From Methylotenera sp. (GTDB lineage Bacteria > Pseudomonadota > Gammaproteobacteria > Burkholderiales > Methylophilaceae): DNA of 64,000 nucleotides. The stretch spans positions 20,466 to 84,465 of the forward strand of contig NZ_JAQSDC010000053.1 in NCBI RefSeq assembly GCF_029945705.1. Direction: 5' to 3'. Of the stretch, positions 1 through 11,419 are shown in pieces. Below the pieces are notes generated by a model. It saw nothing but the letters and a program-made list of their open reading frames with translations, was not told where the DNA came from and did no database searches. The stretch's first letter is position 1, and every line of letters starts with the position of its first letter. The position numbers and the translations under genes are program-made.

Positions 1-892
1 GCAAAATAGCTGGGTCTAAGTTGCCTTGCAATGCGACTTTGTCACCAACACGTTTACGCGCCTGACCAATATCAATCGTCCAATCTAGGCCAAGTGCATC
101 TGCACCAATTTCAGCTTGCGCTTCTAACCACAAGGCACCGCCTTTGGTAAATACAACGCTAGGTACTTTGCGACCATCATTATCTTTAGTTAAACCAGCC
201 ACGATTTTCTTCATATAATTAAGCGAAAACTCAATATAAGCATCGTGCGAGAGTGCGCCGCCCCACGAGTCAAATATCATCACCGCTTGAGCACCTGCGG
301 CGATTTGCGCATTCAGGTACTGAATTACAGTTTGTGCGGTTATTTCTAAAATATGGTGCAACAAATCTGGGCGCACATAAGCCATTTTTTTAATCGTTAA
401 AAAATCCGTACCGCCTTTACCTTCTACCATATAGGTCGCTAGCGTCCACGGGCTACCTGTGAATCCAATCAAAGGTAGACGACCATCTAACGTTTTACGA
501 ATTTGCGCTACGGCATCAAACACGTATTGCAATTTAGCCATATCTGGCACTTTTAGCTTTAGAATTTCAGCTTCTTCACGCAGTGTGCGCTCAAATTTCG
601 GACCTTCACCTTCTTCAAAATATAAGCCTAAACCCATTGCATCTGGCACTGTGAGAATATCTGAAAACAATATAGAGGCATCTAAAAGTGGATAGCGTTC
701 TAACGGCTGTATCGTCACTTCAGTCGCGAAGTCTGGGCTTTTGCACAACTGTAAAAAACTACCCGCAGTTTTGCGGCTTTCTCGGTACTCTGGCAAATAA
801 CGTCCCGCTTGGCGCATCATCCACACTGGCGTGTAGTCTGTTGGTTGGCGCATTAGCGCTTTCAAGAACGTATCGTTTTTTAATTCACTCAT
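1..892 (-). CDS. hemE: Uroporphyrinogen decarboxylase, 3' end beyond window
   Basis: Catalyses the four-step decarboxylation of uroporphyrinogen III to coproporphyrinogen III in cytoplasmic haem synthesis. Reading from the ATG at 890-892, the protein opens [20 protein letters not shown] and continues with [16 protein letters not shown], the family signature that carries the substrate-binding arginines. [13 protein letters not shown] and the FDSWGG motif follow further on. About 297 codons are present; the remainder of the usual ~350-residue protein lies outside the window. The gene is co-directional with gltD, but a terminator hairpin at 916-955 lies between them, so it probably does not depend on gltBD transcription. 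An AGG-type ribosome site sits just upstream of the start. Confidence 0.95.
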   Translation of the reverse strand, partial: MSELKNDTFLKALMRQPTDYTPVWMMRQAGRYLPEYRESRKTAGSFLQLCKSPDFATEVTIQPLERYPLLDASILFSDILTVPDAMGLGLYFEEGEGPKFERTLREEAEILKLKVPDMAKLQYVFDAVAQIRKTLDGRLPLIGFTGSPWTLATYMVEGKGGTDFLTIKKMAYVRPDLLHHILEITAQTVIQYLNAQIAAGAQAVMIFDSWGGALSHDAYIEFSLNYMKKIVAGLTKDNDGRKVPSVVFTKGGALWLEAQAEIGADALGLDWTIDIGQARKRVGDKVALQGNLDPAIL

Positions 893-915
893 TGTATTAA
901 CCTAAATATTCAACT

Positions 916-955
916 CATAAAAAAGGACGCAAAATAATCTACTTCGCGTCCTTTG
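916..955 (-). terminator. Intrinsic terminator after gltD
   Basis: On the minus strand a nine-base stem (AAAGGACGC / GCGTCCTTT) closes a 15-base loop and is followed by a run of T residues. It lies 53 bases after the gltD stop and ends only about 24 bases before the hemE start codon. Confidence 0.75.
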
Positions 956-1006
956 TGCCTAATCGTCGCTCTAAGCTTGGACTAGAAATTTGATTTTCGC
1001 CGCAAC

Positions 1007-2434
1007 TTAGCGTGGCAATGTAGAGGAACCCATTAAAAACTCATCCACAGCTTTAGCCGCTTGACGACCTTCACGAATTGCCCACACCACTAAAGATTGA
1101 CCACGGCGCACATCACCCGCTGCAAACACTTTTGTTTTGCTGGTTTTATAGCTATCAGCACCTTCGGTAGTCGCCTTTGCATTACCACGAGCATCTTTTT
1201 CTACACCAAACACTTCGAGCAACTTCTGCACTGGTGATACAAAACCCATCGCTAACAATACTAAGTCAGCTTTAATGGTGAATTCTGAATCAGCGATTTC
1301 AACCATTTTGCCGTTAACCCATTCAACTTTAGCGCCTTTTAAAGCGACTACTTTGCCATTCTCGCCAATCAGCTCTTTAGTGGTGATAGACCAATCGCGG
1401 TTTGCACCTTCCTCATGCGAGCTTGATGTACGCATTTTAAGTGGCCAATTTGGCCAAACGAGCTCTTTATTTTCTTTTTCTGGTGGTTGTGGCATGAGTT
1501 CAAATTGCGTAATACTCAATGCACCGTGACGGTTTGAAGTGCCGACACAGTCTGAACCTGTGTCACCGCCACCAATTACAACCACATTCTTGTTGCTCGC
1601 CATCACTTGGTTTGCAACAGTATCGCCAGCTACAACTTGGTTCTGCGGTGTTAAAAAGTCCATGGCATACATCACACCATCTAACTCCCGACCTGTTACT
1701 GGTAAATCACGTGGATACTCGGCGCCGCCCGCTAATATCACTGCATCAAACTCAGCGAGTAAATCATCAGCTTTAACGTTTTCACCTACATTTTGATTCA
1801 CGCGAAACTCAACACCTTCAGCTGCCATCTGCGCCATACGGCGATCAATATGTGATTTTTCCATTTTGAAATCTGGAATGCCATAACGTAGCAAGCCACC
1901 GATACGGCTATTTTTTTCTAACAACACAACACTGTGGCCTACACGTGCTAATTGTTGCGCAGCCGCCATACCAGCTGGACCTGAACCAACGATGGCTACT
2001 TTCTTACCAGTTTTATGCGCTGGAATTTGTGGGGTTACCCAGTCATTTTCCCAAGCTTTATCGATAATTGCATGTTCAATAGATTTAATACCAACAGCAT
2101 CTGCATTGATATTGAGCGTACAAGCTGCTTCGCAAGGTGCTGGACAGATACGACCAGTGAACTCAGGAAAGTTATTGGTGGAATGCAACACATCAATCGC
2201 TGCTTTCCAATCTTGGCTGTACACCAAGTCGTTAAAATCTGGAATGATATTATTGACTGGGCAGCCGGTAGTACAAAATGGGATACCGCAATCCATACAG
2301 CGCGCACCTTGCTGTTTTGCTTCTGCATCGCTTAAATGTAATACAAACTCTTTGTAATTCTTAACACGGTCAGTCACTGGTAGATTTGCTTCAGCCAGTC
2401 TATCGTATTCCATGAAACCTGTTACTTTGCCCAT
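1007..2434 (-). CDS. gltD: Glutamate synthase (NADPH) small subunit
   Basis: 475 residues, full length. The beta subunit of NADPH-GOGAT passes electrons from NADPH through FAD and iron-sulfur clusters to GltB, which makes glutamate from glutamine and 2-oxoglutarate. The N-terminal cysteine region is clear (CMDCGIPFC near residue 46, then CPVNN and CPAPCEAAC). A Rossmann FAD motif, [11 protein letters not shown], lies near residue 150, and a second dinucleotide motif, [10 protein letters not shown], near residue 290 for NADPH. The C-terminal [16 protein letters not shown] is typical of the family. The gene lies 88 bases downstream of gltB in the same direction, so the pair most likely forms a gltBD operon for ammonium assimilation. 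Confidence 0.96.
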   Translation of the reverse strand: MGKVTGFMEYDRLAEANLPVTDRVKNYKEFVLHLSDAEAKQQGARCMDCGIPFCTTGCPVNNIIPDFNDLVYSQDWKAAIDVLHSTNNFPEFTGRICPAPCEAACTLNINADAVGIKSIEHAIIDKAWENDWVTPQIPAHKTGKKVAIVGSGPAGMAAAQQLARVGHSVVLLEKNSRIGGLLRYGIPDFKMEKSHIDRRMAQMAAEGVEFRVNQNVGENVKADDLLAEFDAVILAGGAEYPRDLPVTGRELDGVMYAMDFLTPQNQVVAGDTVANQVMASNKNVVVIGGGDTGSDCVGTSNRHGALSITQFELMPQPPEKENKELVWPNWPLKMRTSSSHEEGANRDWSITTKELIGENGKVVALKGAKVEWVNGKMVEIADSEFTIKADLVLLAMGFVSPVQKLLEVFGVEKDARGNAKATTEGADSYKTSKTKVFAAGDVRRGQSLVVWAIREGRQAAKAVDEFLMGSSTLPR

Positions 2435-2522
2435 ACTAATAAGCCCTTACCCATATTTAATTTTTTGCAATTCGTATATCGTTGTTTTTAATAAGCAATT
2501 ATTTGCCAACTTTACGTTGTGA

Positions 2523-5500
2523 CTAAGCTGCAACCAGTGCTTTATCTTCAGCAAGTTCGATTAAAGCGCGTTTATATTCGTTTGGCATCACTTTAACAAA
2601 CTTAGTTCTATAGTTTGCCCAATCAGCCAACATCGCACTCGCACGAACACTGCCAGTATATTTAACGTGATTTTCAATCAATGTTTTTAGTGTAATTTCA
2701 TCTGGTTGATCTAGATGATGTACTTTACCTACGCTGGCATCTGCACTTTCAATTTTTTCAAGCGCAACCATGCTCATATTGCAGCGTTTAGCAAACAAAC
2801 CATCTTCGTCATACACATACGCTACGCCACCGCTCATACCTGCCGCAAAGTTTTGGCCTGTTAAACCAAGCACCACAACAGTGCCGCCAGTCATGTATTC
2901 GCAACCGTGATTACCGACGCCTTCAACGACCGCAGATGCTCCTGAGTTACGTACGCAGAAACGCTCACCTGCAACGCCACGAAAATAGCTCTCGCCTGTA
3001 GTTGCGCCATACATCACGGTATTACCAATGATAATATTTTCATGTGCAATACCACGGAATGCAACTGGCGGTTTAATGATAATACGTCCGCCACACAAGC
3101 CTTTACCGACGTAATCGTTACCTTCGCCAGTCAGTTCAAACGTAATGCCTTTGGCTAAGAATGCCGCAAAACTTTGACCAGAAGTACCAGTAAAGTTGAC
3201 GTGTATCGTGTCATCTGGCAAGCCTACATGACCATAACGCGTAGCGACTTGGTTAGACAACATAGTACCTACGGTACGATTTGTATTAGAAATTGGTATG
3301 TCTAATACTACTTTTGCACCAGTTTCTAAGGCTGTATTCGCCAAGCTGATTAATTTGTTATCTAGCGCTTTCACTAAGCCATGATCTTGTACATCATTAT
3401 GTTTACGTGAAACTGTTGCTGGCATTTCTGGCAAATGGAACACTTTGGCAAAATCTAAACCTTGAATTTTCCAGTGGTCAATGCCTGCTTGCATATCTAA
3501 CAAATCTGCACGACCAATTAAATCGTCAAATTTAGCAACACCGATAGAAGCCATTAACTCACGCACCTCTTCAGCCACAAAGAAGAAGTAGTTCACCACA
3601 TGCTCAGGCTGGCCTGTAAAGCGTTTACGCAATTCTGGGTCTTGTGTTGCCACACCTACAGGGCACGTATTCAGATGGCACTTGCGCATCATAATACAAC
3701 CTTCAACCACTAGCGGCGCTGTCGCAAAACCGAATTCATCTGCACCTAATAAAGCACCAATCACCACATCGCGACCCGTTTTAATTTGACCATCAACTTG
3801 TAGCACCACACGACCGCGCAACTGATTGAGCACTAAAGTTTGTTGTGTTTCTGCCAGACCAATCTCCCATGGACCGCCAGCGTGTTTCACTGATGAAATT
3901 GGTGATGCGCCTGTACCCCCATCGTGACCTGCAATCACGATATGGTCTGATTTAGCTTTAGCCACACCAGCCGCAACCGTACCTACACCAGTTTCAGCGA
4001 CTAGTTTTACTGAAATAGACGCTTTAGGATTTGCATTTTTCAAATCATGAATTAGCTGCGCCAAATCTTCAATTGAATAAATATCATGATGTGGAGGAGG
4101 GGAAATCAAGCCAACGCCTGGCACTGAGAAACGCAATTTTGCAATGTATTCAGATACCTTGTGACCAGGTAGTTGACCACCTTCACCAGGTTTAGCACCT
4201 TGTGCCATTTTGATTTGAATTTGATCTGCAGATGCCAGATATTCAGCCGTCACACCAAAGCGACCTGAAGCCACTTGTTTGATGCGTGAGCGCATTGAAT
4301 CGCCTGCTTTTAGTGGAATATCTTTCACAATGACATCGCTACCAATGACTTTCGCCATCGTCGTATCGTTGGCTACAGGAATGAAGCGTTTCGCATCTTC
4401 ACCACCTTCACCAGTGTTCGACTTACCGCCGATACGGTTCATGGCAATCGCTAAAGTTGCGTGCGCTTCAGTAGAAATTGAACCCAGTGACATGGCACCA
4501 GTCGCAAAGCGTTTAACGATTTCTTTAGCTGACTCTACTTGATCAAGCGGAATAGCTGCGCCCACAGGTTTAATTTCAAACAAACCACGCAGTGTCATGT
4601 GACGACGTGTTTGGTCATTGATTAACTTAGCGTATTCTTTATATGTGTCATATTGACCAGTGCGGGTTGCATGTTGCAATTTAGCAATAGAATCTGGCGT
4701 CCACATATGCTCTTCGCCACGCACTCTAAATGCGTACTCGCCACCTGCATCTAAGCTGTTAGCCAACACTGGATCTTCACCAAATGCAGACGTGTGCAAA
4801 CGTTCAGCTTCTTCAGCCACTTGGTCTAAGCCAATACCTTCAACATTGGTGGTAGTACCAGTAAAGTATTGCTGCACAAAAGCCGTATTTAAGCCAATGG
4901 CCTCAAATTTCTGTGCACCGCAGTATGATTGATAAGTAGAAATACCCATTTTTGACATGACTTTATACAAGCCCTTGCCAACCGCTTTAACGAAGTTTTT
5001 AGCAGCTGCGTATTGGTCTTTAACATCCATGTGCTTAATGGTTTCAAACGCTAACCATGGACAAACTGCCTCAGCACCGTAACCTGCGAGCAAGGCAAAA
5101 TGATGCACTTCACGTGCTGAACCCGTGTCGATAACTAGGCCAGTGCTTGTACGTAGGCCTGCATCCACTAAATGCTCATGCGTTGCTGAACAAGCCAACA
5201 ATGCTGGAATTGCTAAGCGATCAGCACTGACATTTCGATCTGAAAGAATTAGAATATTAAAGCCACTCTTCACTGCATTTTCAGCCGCATTAGTAATGCT
5301 AGCAACGGCTGCTGCCATACCAGCTTTACCCTGGCTTGCAGGATAAGTAATATCCAACACCAAAGATTTATATTGATTTTGAGTGAGTGTCGCAATCGCT
5401 TTTAATTGCTCTAACTCATCTAAAGTTAACACTGGTTGGCTAGCTTCCAAACGCATTGGTGGGGTAGATTCATCCACGCCCAACAAGTTTGGTTTTGGGC

Positions 5501-7178
5501 CAATGAATGTCACCAATGACATCACTAACTCTTCACGAATTGGGTCAATTGGCGGGTTAGTCACTTGCGCAAATAACTGTTTGAAATAGTTATAAAGCAG
5601 CTTAGGTTTAGCAGATAAGACTGGCAAAGCCGCGTCATTACCCATTGAGCCAGCGCCTTCTTCACCATTTTGCACCATCGGTTGCATCACGAACTTAATA
5701 TCTTCTTGGGTATAACCAAAAGCTTGCTGTGTATCCAACAAACTAGCCGCCATTTCTAGGCCGCCATCCACTTTAGGCATATCGCTTAAGAAGTAACGTG
5801 TTTTCTCAATCCACTGCTTGTAAGGCTTTGCCGTCGCAAGCGCGTTTTTCACTTCTGCATCACCAATAATACGGCCTTGCTCAGTATCAATCAGCAGCAT
5901 TTTACCTGGCTCTAAACGCCATTTTTTAACGATTTTTTCTTGAGGGAATGTCAACACACCCATTTCAGACGCCATCATCACGAGATCATCTTCAGTGACT
6001 AAATAACGTGCTGGACGTAAACCGTTACGATCTAGTGTGGCACCAATCATGCGGCCATCAGTAAAGGCCACGGCAGCAGGACCATCCCATGGCTCCATTA
6101 ATGCAGCGTGATATTCGTAGAACGCGCGACGCTCTTCATCCATCATCGCATTGTTGTTCCAAGCCTCTGGAATCAACATCATCATCGCATGTGGCAATGA
6201 ATATCCGCCAGCTACTAACAACTCTAAACAGTTATCAAAACAGGCTGAGTCTGATTGGCCATCTATAATGAGCGGCCATAGTTTTTCTAAATCTTCACCA
6301 ATCAGGCTAGACTTCATCGTCTCGTGACGCGCAGCCATCCAGTTAACGTTACCTTTAACCGTATTAATTTCACCGTTATGCGCAATCATGCGGAACGGAT
6401 GCGCTAAGTCCCAGGCTGGGAATGTATTGGTAGAAAAACGTTGATGTACTAGCGCCAATGCTGAAACTAACGTTTCATCTTTTAAATCTGTGTAATAAAC
6501 GCCCACTTCATTAGCAAGCAACATACCCTTGTAAACTATGGTGCGTGAAGATAGCGATGGAATATAGAACGTGGCTTTGTCTTGTAAATTCAATGCGCGA
6601 ACCGCATGTTCTATGCGTTTGCGAATGACAAATAATTTGCGCTCGAAAACGTTTTGATCGGCAACACCTGCACCAATCATCATTTGACGCATAGTTGGCT
6701 CAACATCACGTGCCGCATCGGCAATATTGCTGTTATCCACAGGTACATCACGCCAGCCAAGCAGGGTTTGATTTTCTTCAGCAACAATTTTGCTGATTAA
6801 GGCTTCGCAAGTTTCACGATTTTTTGCACTCTGCGGCAAAAATACATTACCAACTGCGTATTGACCGACTTCTGGCAGATTGATATTAAGCTTTGCAGCT
6901 TCTTTACGCATAAATGCGTCTGGCATTTGCATTAGCAAGCCAGCACCATCACCCAATTTAGGGTCATAACCTGTAGCACCACGATGGGTCAGGTTAGTTA
7001 ATAATTCCAACCCCTTTTGCACAATTTCATGGCTCTTTTTGCCCTTGATATGCGCCACAAAACCTACGCCACAAGCATCACGCTCATTTGATGGGCTATA
7101 TAAGCCCTGTTTGGCAGGCTGATTTGAATTCAAATTGTTTGAATTTAGGTTGTTCGAGTTACTTAAAACTGTTGCCAT
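2523..7178 (-). CDS. gltB: Glutamate synthase (NADPH) large subunit
   Basis: 1551 residues, the usual length. Domains in order: N-terminal nucleophile glutaminase, central domain, FMN-binding synthase domain, and C-terminal beta-helix (GXGXG) domain. The first 35 residues are a propeptide containing an odd Asn/Leu/Ser repeat ([11 protein letters not shown]). Processing is expected just before Cys36 (ERDACGVGF), which becomes the glutaminase nucleophile. The 3Fe-4S cysteines appear as C-x5-C-x4-C in [15 protein letters not shown]. The FMN barrel is represented by [12 protein letters not shown] and [11 protein letters not shown]. With GltD it forms the GOGAT half of GS-GOGAT nitrogen assimilation. 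Transcription presumably starts in the region 7179-7327. Confidence 0.97.
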   Translation of the reverse strand: MATVLSNSNNLNSNNLNSNQPAKQGLYSPSNERDACGVGFVAHIKGKKSHEIVQKGLELLTNLTHRGATGYDPKLGDGAGLLMQMPDAFMRKEAAKLNINLPEVGQYAVGNVFLPQSAKNRETCEALISKIVAEENQTLLGWRDVPVDNSNIADAARDVEPTMRQMMIGAGVADQNVFERKLFVIRKRIEHAVRALNLQDKATFYIPSLSSRTIVYKGMLLANEVGVYYTDLKDETLVSALALVHQRFSTNTFPAWDLAHPFRMIAHNGEINTVKGNVNWMAARHETMKSSLIGEDLEKLWPLIIDGQSDSACFDNCLELLVAGGYSLPHAMMMLIPEAWNNNAMMDEERRAFYEYHAALMEPWDGPAAVAFTDGRMIGATLDRNGLRPARYLVTEDDLVMMASEMGVLTFPQEKIVKKWRLEPGKMLLIDTEQGRIIGDAEVKNALATAKPYKQWIEKTRYFLSDMPKVDGGLEMAASLLDTQQAFGYTQEDIKFVMQPMVQNGEEGAGSMGNDAALPVLSAKPKLLYNYFKQLFAQVTNPPIDPIREELVMSLVTFIGPKPNLLGVDESTPPMRLEASQPVLTLDELEQLKAIATLTQNQYKSLVLDITYPASQGKAGMAAAVASITNAAENAVKSGFNILILSDRNVSADRLAIPALLACSATHEHLVDAGLRTSTGLVIDTGSAREVHHFALLAGYGAEAVCPWLAFETIKHMDVKDQYAAAKNFVKAVGKGLYKVMSKMGISTYQSYCGAQKFEAIGLNTAFVQQYFTGTTTNVEGIGLDQVAEEAERLHTSAFGEDPVLANSLDAGGEYAFRVRGEEHMWTPDSIAKLQHATRTGQYDTYKEYAKLINDQTRRHMTLRGLFEIKPVGAAIPLDQVESAKEIVKRFATGAMSLGSISTEAHATLAIAMNRIGGKSNTGEGGEDAKRFIPVANDTTMAKVIGSDVIVKDIPLKAGDSMRSRIKQVASGRFGVTAEYLASADQIQIKMAQGAKPGEGGQLPGHKVSEYIAKLRFSVPGVGLISPPPHHDIYSIEDLAQLIHDLKNANPKASISVKLVAETGVGTVAAGVAKAKSDHIVIAGHDGGTGASPISSVKHAGGPWEIGLAETQQTLVLNQLRGRVVLQVDGQIKTGRDVVIGALLGADEFGFATAPLVVEGCIMMRKCHLNTCPVGVATQDPELRKRFTGQPEHVVNYFFFVAEEVRELMASIGVAKFDDLIGRADLLDMQAGIDHWKIQGLDFAKVFHLPEMPATVSRKHNDVQDHGLVKALDNKLISLANTALETGAKVVLDIPISNTNRTVGTMLSNQVATRYGHVGLPDDTIHVNFTGTSGQSFAAFLAKGITFELTGEGNDYVGKGLCGGRIIIKPPVAFRGIAHENIIIGNTVMYGATTGESYFRGVAGERFCVRNSGASAVVEGVGNHGCEYMTGGTVVVLGLTGQNFAAGMSGGVAYVYDEDGLFAKRCNMSMVALEKIESADASVGKVHHLDQPDEITLKTLIENHVKYTGSVRASAMLADWANYRTKFVKVMPNEYKRALIELAEDKALVAA

Positions 7179-7327
7179 ATTATTTAATCACAAAACATTT
7201 AGCGGAACCTTCAAGTTTACCGTTAAATGCCTATGTGTTCAATAAGATAGGGGCATAAATTAGGCTGAATTTCGTTTTTTTTAATTTTTAAGTGCTTCAT
7301 TAAGAATAAAAGCAAGCCCAAACTTAA

Positions 7328-7382
7328 AACTCGCCTTATCTCATTATTCCACTGATACTGAAATAGCGAGATAAGGCGAGTT
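7328..7382. repeat. Perfect 15-bp inverted repeat between hemL and gltB
   Basis: The arms at 7328-7342 and 7368-7382 are perfect complements (core CTCGCCTTATCTC) around a 25-base loop. It lies just downstream of hemL and upstream of gltB on the transcribed (minus) strand. There is no U-tract on either side, so it is not a classical intrinsic terminator. It could be a processing or stabilising hairpin for hemL mRNA, or a REP-like unit. Confidence 0.55.
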
Positions 7383-7412
7383 GAAGAATACAATTGAAAG
7401 CAATAAGCCTTT

Positions 7413-8696
7413 TTACTTGATTTGTGAGAACGCCTTTTTAGCTGCAGCAATAGTGTTAGCAATATCCTCATCCGTATGCGCGGCGGAAACGAAGCCTGCC
7501 TCAAATGCTGATGGTCCTAAATAAATACCGCTATCTAACATGCTGTGGAAGAATTGGTTGAAGTGCTCTTTGTTAGACTGCATCATCTCATGGTAAGAAG
7601 TTGGGCATTTTTCGCAGAAGTATAGGCCAAACATACCACCCACGCTTTGGGCATTAAATAGCACGCCAGCTTCTTTTGCTGCGGCTTTTAAGCCATCGAC
7701 TAATTTTTGCGTTTGCGCTGTTAGTTTGGCGTGGAAATTTGGTGCTTGAATCAACTCAAGAGTTTTTAAACCAGCAGTTACCGCGACAGGGTTGCCAGAC
7801 AAAGTGCCCGCCTGATATACCTTACCCACAGGGGCGAGGCATTGCATAATATCTTTACGACCACCAAAAGCACCCACTGGCAAGCCACCGCCAATGACTT
7901 TACCGAGCGTAGTCATATCGGGCTTAATATTATAAAGCGCTTGAGCACCGCCCAAAGCCACACGAAAGCCCGTCATTACTTCATCAAAAATCAATACAGC
8001 GCCGTGTTTAGTGCAAAGTTCACGCAAAATTTGTAAAAACTCCATATGCGGAACGATTAAGTTCATATTACCGACAACAGGCTCAATAATCACACAAGCA
8101 ATTTCATCACCCGTTTTCTCAAACAGATCTTTTAATTGCTGTGTATTGTTATATTCCAAAGTAAGCGTGTGTGCCGCGACACTGGCTGGCACACCTCCTG
8201 AATCTGGCTCGCCAAAAGTCAGCAAACCTGAACCCGCCTTTACCAACAAGCCGTCTGAATGGCCGTGGTAACAACCTTCAAACTTCACGATTTTATCGCG
8301 ACCTGTAAAACCACGCGCGGTACGAATCGCACTCATGGTGGCCTCAGTACCACTGCTGTTTAAGCGGACTTGCTCCATGCTTGGCACCAGCTTATTAATC
8401 AGCTGCGCCATTTCTAGCTCCAAACCTGTAGGCGCGCCAAATGACAAGCTATTCGCCGCAGCTTCTTGCACAGCATTAATCACAGCAGGGTGAGCGTGAC
8501 CAACAATCATCGGCCCCCAAGAGTTGATGTAATCGATATATTCCTTACCGTCAACATCCCAAAGCTTAGAACCTAAGCCTTTTTTGAAAAATATCGGCGT
8601 ACCGCCCACGCTACGAAACGCGCGCACTGGCGAGTTAACACCACCAGGAATAAGTGCTAGAGATTTGTCAAAAAGGGTTTGATTGGTAGAGGTCAT
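7413..8696 (-). CDS. hemL: Glutamate-1-semialdehyde 2,1-aminomutase
   Basis: 427 residues, the family length. A PLP enzyme that turns glutamate-1-semialdehyde into 5-aminolevulinate, the entry step of the C5 haem pathway. Visible landmarks are the N-terminal [15 protein letters not shown], the [13 protein letters not shown] cofactor region, [10 protein letters not shown], and [17 protein letters not shown] with the Schiff-base lysine. It overlaps thiE by four bases (ATGA-type junction), so hemL is translationally coupled to thiE-thiD. The hemL-thiE-thiD grouping is a familiar arrangement in betaproteobacteria. The stop lies just upstream of the inverted repeat at 7328-7382. Confidence 0.96.
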   Translation of the reverse strand: MTSTNQTLFDKSLALIPGGVNSPVRAFRSVGGTPIFFKKGLGSKLWDVDGKEYIDYINSWGPMIVGHAHPAVINAVQEAAANSLSFGAPTGLELEMAQLINKLVPSMEQVRLNSSGTEATMSAIRTARGFTGRDKIVKFEGCYHGHSDGLLVKAGSGLLTFGEPDSGGVPASVAAHTLTLEYNNTQQLKDLFEKTGDEIACVIIEPVVGNMNLIVPHMEFLQILRELCTKHGAVLIFDEVMTGFRVALGGAQALYNIKPDMTTLGKVIGGGLPVGAFGGRKDIMQCLAPVGKVYQAGTLSGNPVAVTAGLKTLELIQAPNFHAKLTAQTQKLVDGLKAAAKEAGVLFNAQSVGGMFGLYFCEKCPTSYHEMMQSNKEHFNQFFHSMLDSGIYLGPSAFEAGFVSAAHTDEDIANTIAAAKKAFSQIK

Positions 8697-9328
8697 GTCG
8701 TTGCCTTAAGGTTTGATTCTTTGAATAAATGTGCAAATTGTTGAGCGGCTAATTTTACGTCATCTGCATGGAAAATTGCATTAATCACGGCCATTGAATC
8801 GGCACCCGCTTGAATCACTGATGGAGCATTTGTTAACGTAATACCACCAATCGCCACTGCTGGGATATGTAACTGCGCTTTTGCTTGTTTAAATAACTCT
8901 AAACTTGCTACAGGCGCATGTGGCTTGGTGCTTGATGCAAAGCAAGCACCAAACGCCACGTAAGTTGCCCCAGCTTGTTGCGCGCTAAGCGCTAAATCAA
9001 AATGGTTGTAACAGGATGCACCTAGTATTTTATTGGCGCCCAATCTTGCGCTAACTTCATTGATATTGCCGTCATCTGCACCAATATGCACGCCATCTGC
9101 ACCTAAAGTTAGACAAAGTTCAACGGAATCATTAATAATGAATGGCACTTGATATTGCTTGCATAAGGGCAAAATAGCACCGGCTTGCTGAATTTGTAGT
9201 TGATAGCTTGCTTGTTTATTACGATATTGCAGCACGCTTATGCCGCCTTGAAGTGCCGCTTCTACCTTGGCTAACAGTAAATCCGTGTCAACTTCGTCAG
9301 GCGTGATGGCGTACAAACCGCGTATCAT
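8693..9328 (-). CDS. thiE: Thiamine-phosphate synthase
   Basis: 211 residues. Joins HMP-pyrophosphate and thiazole phosphate to make thiamine monophosphate. The TIM-barrel motifs are clear: LQYRNK near residue 35, [43 protein letters not shown] and the phosphate-binding [10 protein letters not shown]. It ends four bases inside hemL and follows thiD with a 24-base gap, so thiD-thiE-hemL read as one transcript. Confidence 0.94.
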   Translation of the reverse strand: MIRGLYAITPDEVDTDLLLAKVEAALQGGISVLQYRNKQASYQLQIQQAGAILPLCKQYQVPFIINDSVELCLTLGADGVHIGADDGNINEVSARLGANKILGASCYNHFDLALSAQQAGATYVAFGACFASSTKPHAPVASLELFKQAKAQLHIPAVAIGGITLTNAPSVIQAGADSMAVINAIFHADDVKLAAQQFAHLFKESNLKATT

Positions 9329-9352
9329 GAAATGGATTGCGCTAACGTTAGA

Positions 9353-10213
9353 CTAGTGCGTTTTAACGCTGCCATCACCGCTATTCACAACGGCATCTTC
9401 TTCGTCACGCGCCCAGAACATACGATCTGGAATAAACTGCCCCATGCCAGGTCTGAATCCATTTTTAAGCGTTTGCCAAGTGTATTCCTGCGCCTCCATC
9501 ACCGCTTCTTCCATGCTCAAACCATGCGCCATACAGGCAGCAATGGCGCTTGTAAGCGTGCAGCCTGAACCGTGATAACTCCCTGCTAATCGCTCCCATT
9601 TGTACGCTTTTATGAGTTTATTTTCACCATACAAGGTGTTGGTGACTTCTAAACTGCGCTCGTGCGTGCCAGTAATGAGCACGTATTCACTGCCCATTTC
9701 CAGCAAGCGCGCCGCTGCTTCATCTAACGAGGTTAACGACACTTCATCATCTGCATCGGCAAACGCGAGTCGACGCGCTTCCAAGCTATTAGGTGTAATT
9801 AAAGTGGCTTGTGGGAACAACAACTCAATCATCGCGTCCATCATGTCGTCATTGGTTAAATCATCGCCACGACCAGAGGTTAAGATTGGATCTATCAGCA
9901 ATGGAATATCAGGGTAATCCGCCATGATTTCAGCAATTACTGCAATATTCTCAACTGAACCTAAAAGACCGAGTTTGAATGCAGAAACCTGAACATCCTC
10001 TAAAATTGCACGCGCTTGATCATTTACCCAATCAGCATCCATCGCCAGCACGCCATCAACGCCACGTGTATCTTGCACGGTAATAGCCGTCACCACAGAT
10101 AGCGGATGGCAACCTATGCTGGCAAAAGTGAGAATGTCAGCCTGCAAACCCGCGCCACCGCTAGGGTCTGTGCCCGCAAAGGTTAATACTGTAGGTGGTG
10201 CTTGATTGGCCAT
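9353..10213 (-). CDS. thiD: Hydroxymethylpyrimidine / phosphomethylpyrimidine kinase
   Basis: 286 residues, slightly longer than E. coli ThiD because of an acidic C-terminal extension. Phosphorylates HMP and then HMP-P to supply HMP-PP for ThiE. A ribokinase-fold enzyme: AGTDPSGGAGLQADI at the N-terminus binds substrate, and GSGCTLTSAIAA near residue 215 holds the catalytic region and anion hole. It is the first gene of the thiD-thiE-hemL cluster, only 35 bases downstream of the tRNA-Gly gene. There is no room for a thiamine (TPP) riboswitch in that gap. Confidence 0.93.
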   Translation of the reverse strand: MANQAPPTVLTFAGTDPSGGAGLQADILTFASIGCHPLSVVTAITVQDTRGVDGVLAMDADWVNDQARAILEDVQVSAFKLGLLGSVENIAVIAEIMADYPDIPLLIDPILTSGRGDDLTNDDMMDAMIELLFPQATLITPNSLEARRLAFADADDEVSLTSLDEAAARLLEMGSEYVLITGTHERSLEVTNTLYGENKLIKAYKWERLAGSYHGSGCTLTSAIAACMAHGLSMEEAVMEAQEYTWQTLKNGFRPGMGQFIPDRMFWARDEEDAVVNSGDGSVKTH

Positions 10214-10248
10214 AATGTTTCTGCGCTAAATGATTACAACAATTTTAA

Positions 10249-10322
10249 TGGAGCGGGTGACGGGAATCGAACCCGCATATCGAGCTTGGGAAGCTAGCGT
10301 TCTACCACTGAACTACACCCGC
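10249..10322 (-). tRNA. tRNA-Gly (CCC anticodon)
   Basis: A 74-nt cloverleaf on the minus strand with encoded CCA. The acceptor stem is GCGGGTG / CACCCGC, the D-arm GTTC...GAAC, the anticodon loop TTCCCAA (anticodon CCC), and the T-loop TTCGATT. It resembles the E. coli tRNA-Gly(CCC). The anticodon stem reads CTAGC / GCTCG, leaving a U-C mismatch at pair 28-42. Confidence 0.93.
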
Positions 10323-10406
10323 TTAAGCTAGTATTTTACTGCATTTTATTAACGGCTTTAACAATTTGATTGTACTTTTGATTGTCATCAAAGCATAGTC
10401 AACACA

Positions 10407-11306
10407 CTATTGCGTATGTTGCCGTACTAAATCGCTTAACCAATCCATAAAAATCCGAACCCGTTTAGAAAGATTTCGCCTATGCGGATACACTAAAGAT
10501 AAGGGCATCGCTGGTGCACCAAAGTCCTTTAGTATCTCCACTAACTTGCCTTCAGCGATAAGCTTGGCGCCACCGATTAACGGCGCTTGAATAATTCCCA
10601 AACCTGCCAAACAAGCGGCTTGATAGCCATCTGCATTATTGACACTCAGCCGACTGGGCATTGGTATACGCTGACATGCTTCGCCATCCCAGTACTCAAA
10701 CATATCAAACTTAGTGGCGGCATTGACACAATAATGAATCAGCCAGTGTTTGCTTAAATCCTCTAAGCGCAACGGCACACCATGCTGCGCGAGATAGGCT
10801 GGGCTGGCATAATTGGTTTGCTTTAACACGCCGAGATGCCGCACAATTAAGCCCGAATCTTGCAGTTTTCCTGTGCGTATCACGCAATCAAATCCTTCAG
10901 CAATTAAATCTACTTGACGGTCAGTACTGCACAAATCCACCTGTAAATTTGGGTAGCGGTCTAGAAATTCTGGCAAATGTGGAATCACAATATTGTGTGC
11001 CATGGGGTATGACATATCAACACGAATCAGGCCGCGAATACTGGCATCTTCGGTTTGAAACAAGCTATCTAGCTCATCCATTTCAGCCAGCACATCTTTA
11101 CCGCGTTCATAAAAAATCTGACCATCTGGCGTCAATTGCACTTTACGCGTAGTACGATGCAGCAATTGGGTGCCAAGCCTGTTTTCTAATTGCTGCACAG
11201 CTAGAGATACGCTCGCCTTTGGCAAGCCAAGTGCGTCTGCCGCTTTGGTAAAGCTACCCAGCTCCGCCACGCGCACAAAGCGTTTTATTGCATCTGTATT
11301 TTCCAT
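10407..11306 (-). CDS. LysR-family transcriptional regulator
   Basis: 299 residues when started at the ATG at 11306 (MENTDAIKRFVRVAELGSF). An in-frame TTG at 11324 would add six residues and is less likely. The N-terminal winged helix-turn-helix (FTKAADALGLPKASVSLAVQQLENRLG) is followed by a LysR substrate-binding domain. Overall it resembles the LysR subgroup that controls adjacent oxidoreductases. It is transcribed divergently from the SDR gene at 11420, with a 113-base shared intergenic region. By the usual LysR pattern it probably regulates that gene and itself. The ligand is unknown. Confidence 0.88.
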   Translation of the reverse strand: MENTDAIKRFVRVAELGSFTKAADALGLPKASVSLAVQQLENRLGTQLLHRTTRKVQLTPDGQIFYERGKDVLAEMDELDSLFQTEDASIRGLIRVDMSYPMAHNIVIPHLPEFLDRYPNLQVDLCSTDRQVDLIAEGFDCVIRTGKLQDSGLIVRHLGVLKQTNYASPAYLAQHGVPLRLEDLSKHWLIHYCVNAATKFDMFEYWDGEACQRIPMPSRLSVNNADGYQAACLAGLGIIQAPLIGGAKLIAEGKLVEILKDFGAPAMPLSLVYPHRRNLSKRVRIFMDWLSDLVRQHTQ

Positions 11307-11317
11307 AGCACAGTCAA

Positions 11318-11344
11318 TTGTCAATAATAAGTGAACAGTATAAT
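11318..11344 (+). promoter_or_regulatory. Candidate promoter for the SDR gene
   Basis: TTGTCA at 11318-11323 and a perfect TATAAT at 11339-11344, separated by 15 bases (slightly short). It lies about 75 bases upstream of the SDR start, in the divergent region where a LysR operator would be expected. Confidence 0.4.
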
Positions 11345-11419
11345 CATTTATTAAGCATTTATCACCCCATTGAATACCAATACGATAGCAACTTGCTCAA
11401 TAACTCATGGAGAAATAAA

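Noticed and set aside
459..900. Plus-strand open frames over hemE
   Set aside because: They lie antisense to a clear hemE reading frame and show no protein-like composition or ribosome site.
2035..2328. Alternative minus-strand frame within gltD
   Set aside because: Overlaps a fully conserved GltD coding region in another frame; a shadow.
7223..7504. 93-codon frame over the hemL 3' end and the gltB upstream gap
   Set aside because: Overlaps hemL in another frame and the inverted repeat; composition is not protein-like.
10214..10248. A TPP riboswitch ahead of thiD
   Set aside because: Only 35 bases separate the tRNA and thiD, too short for the aptamer, and no conserved THI-box sequence is present.
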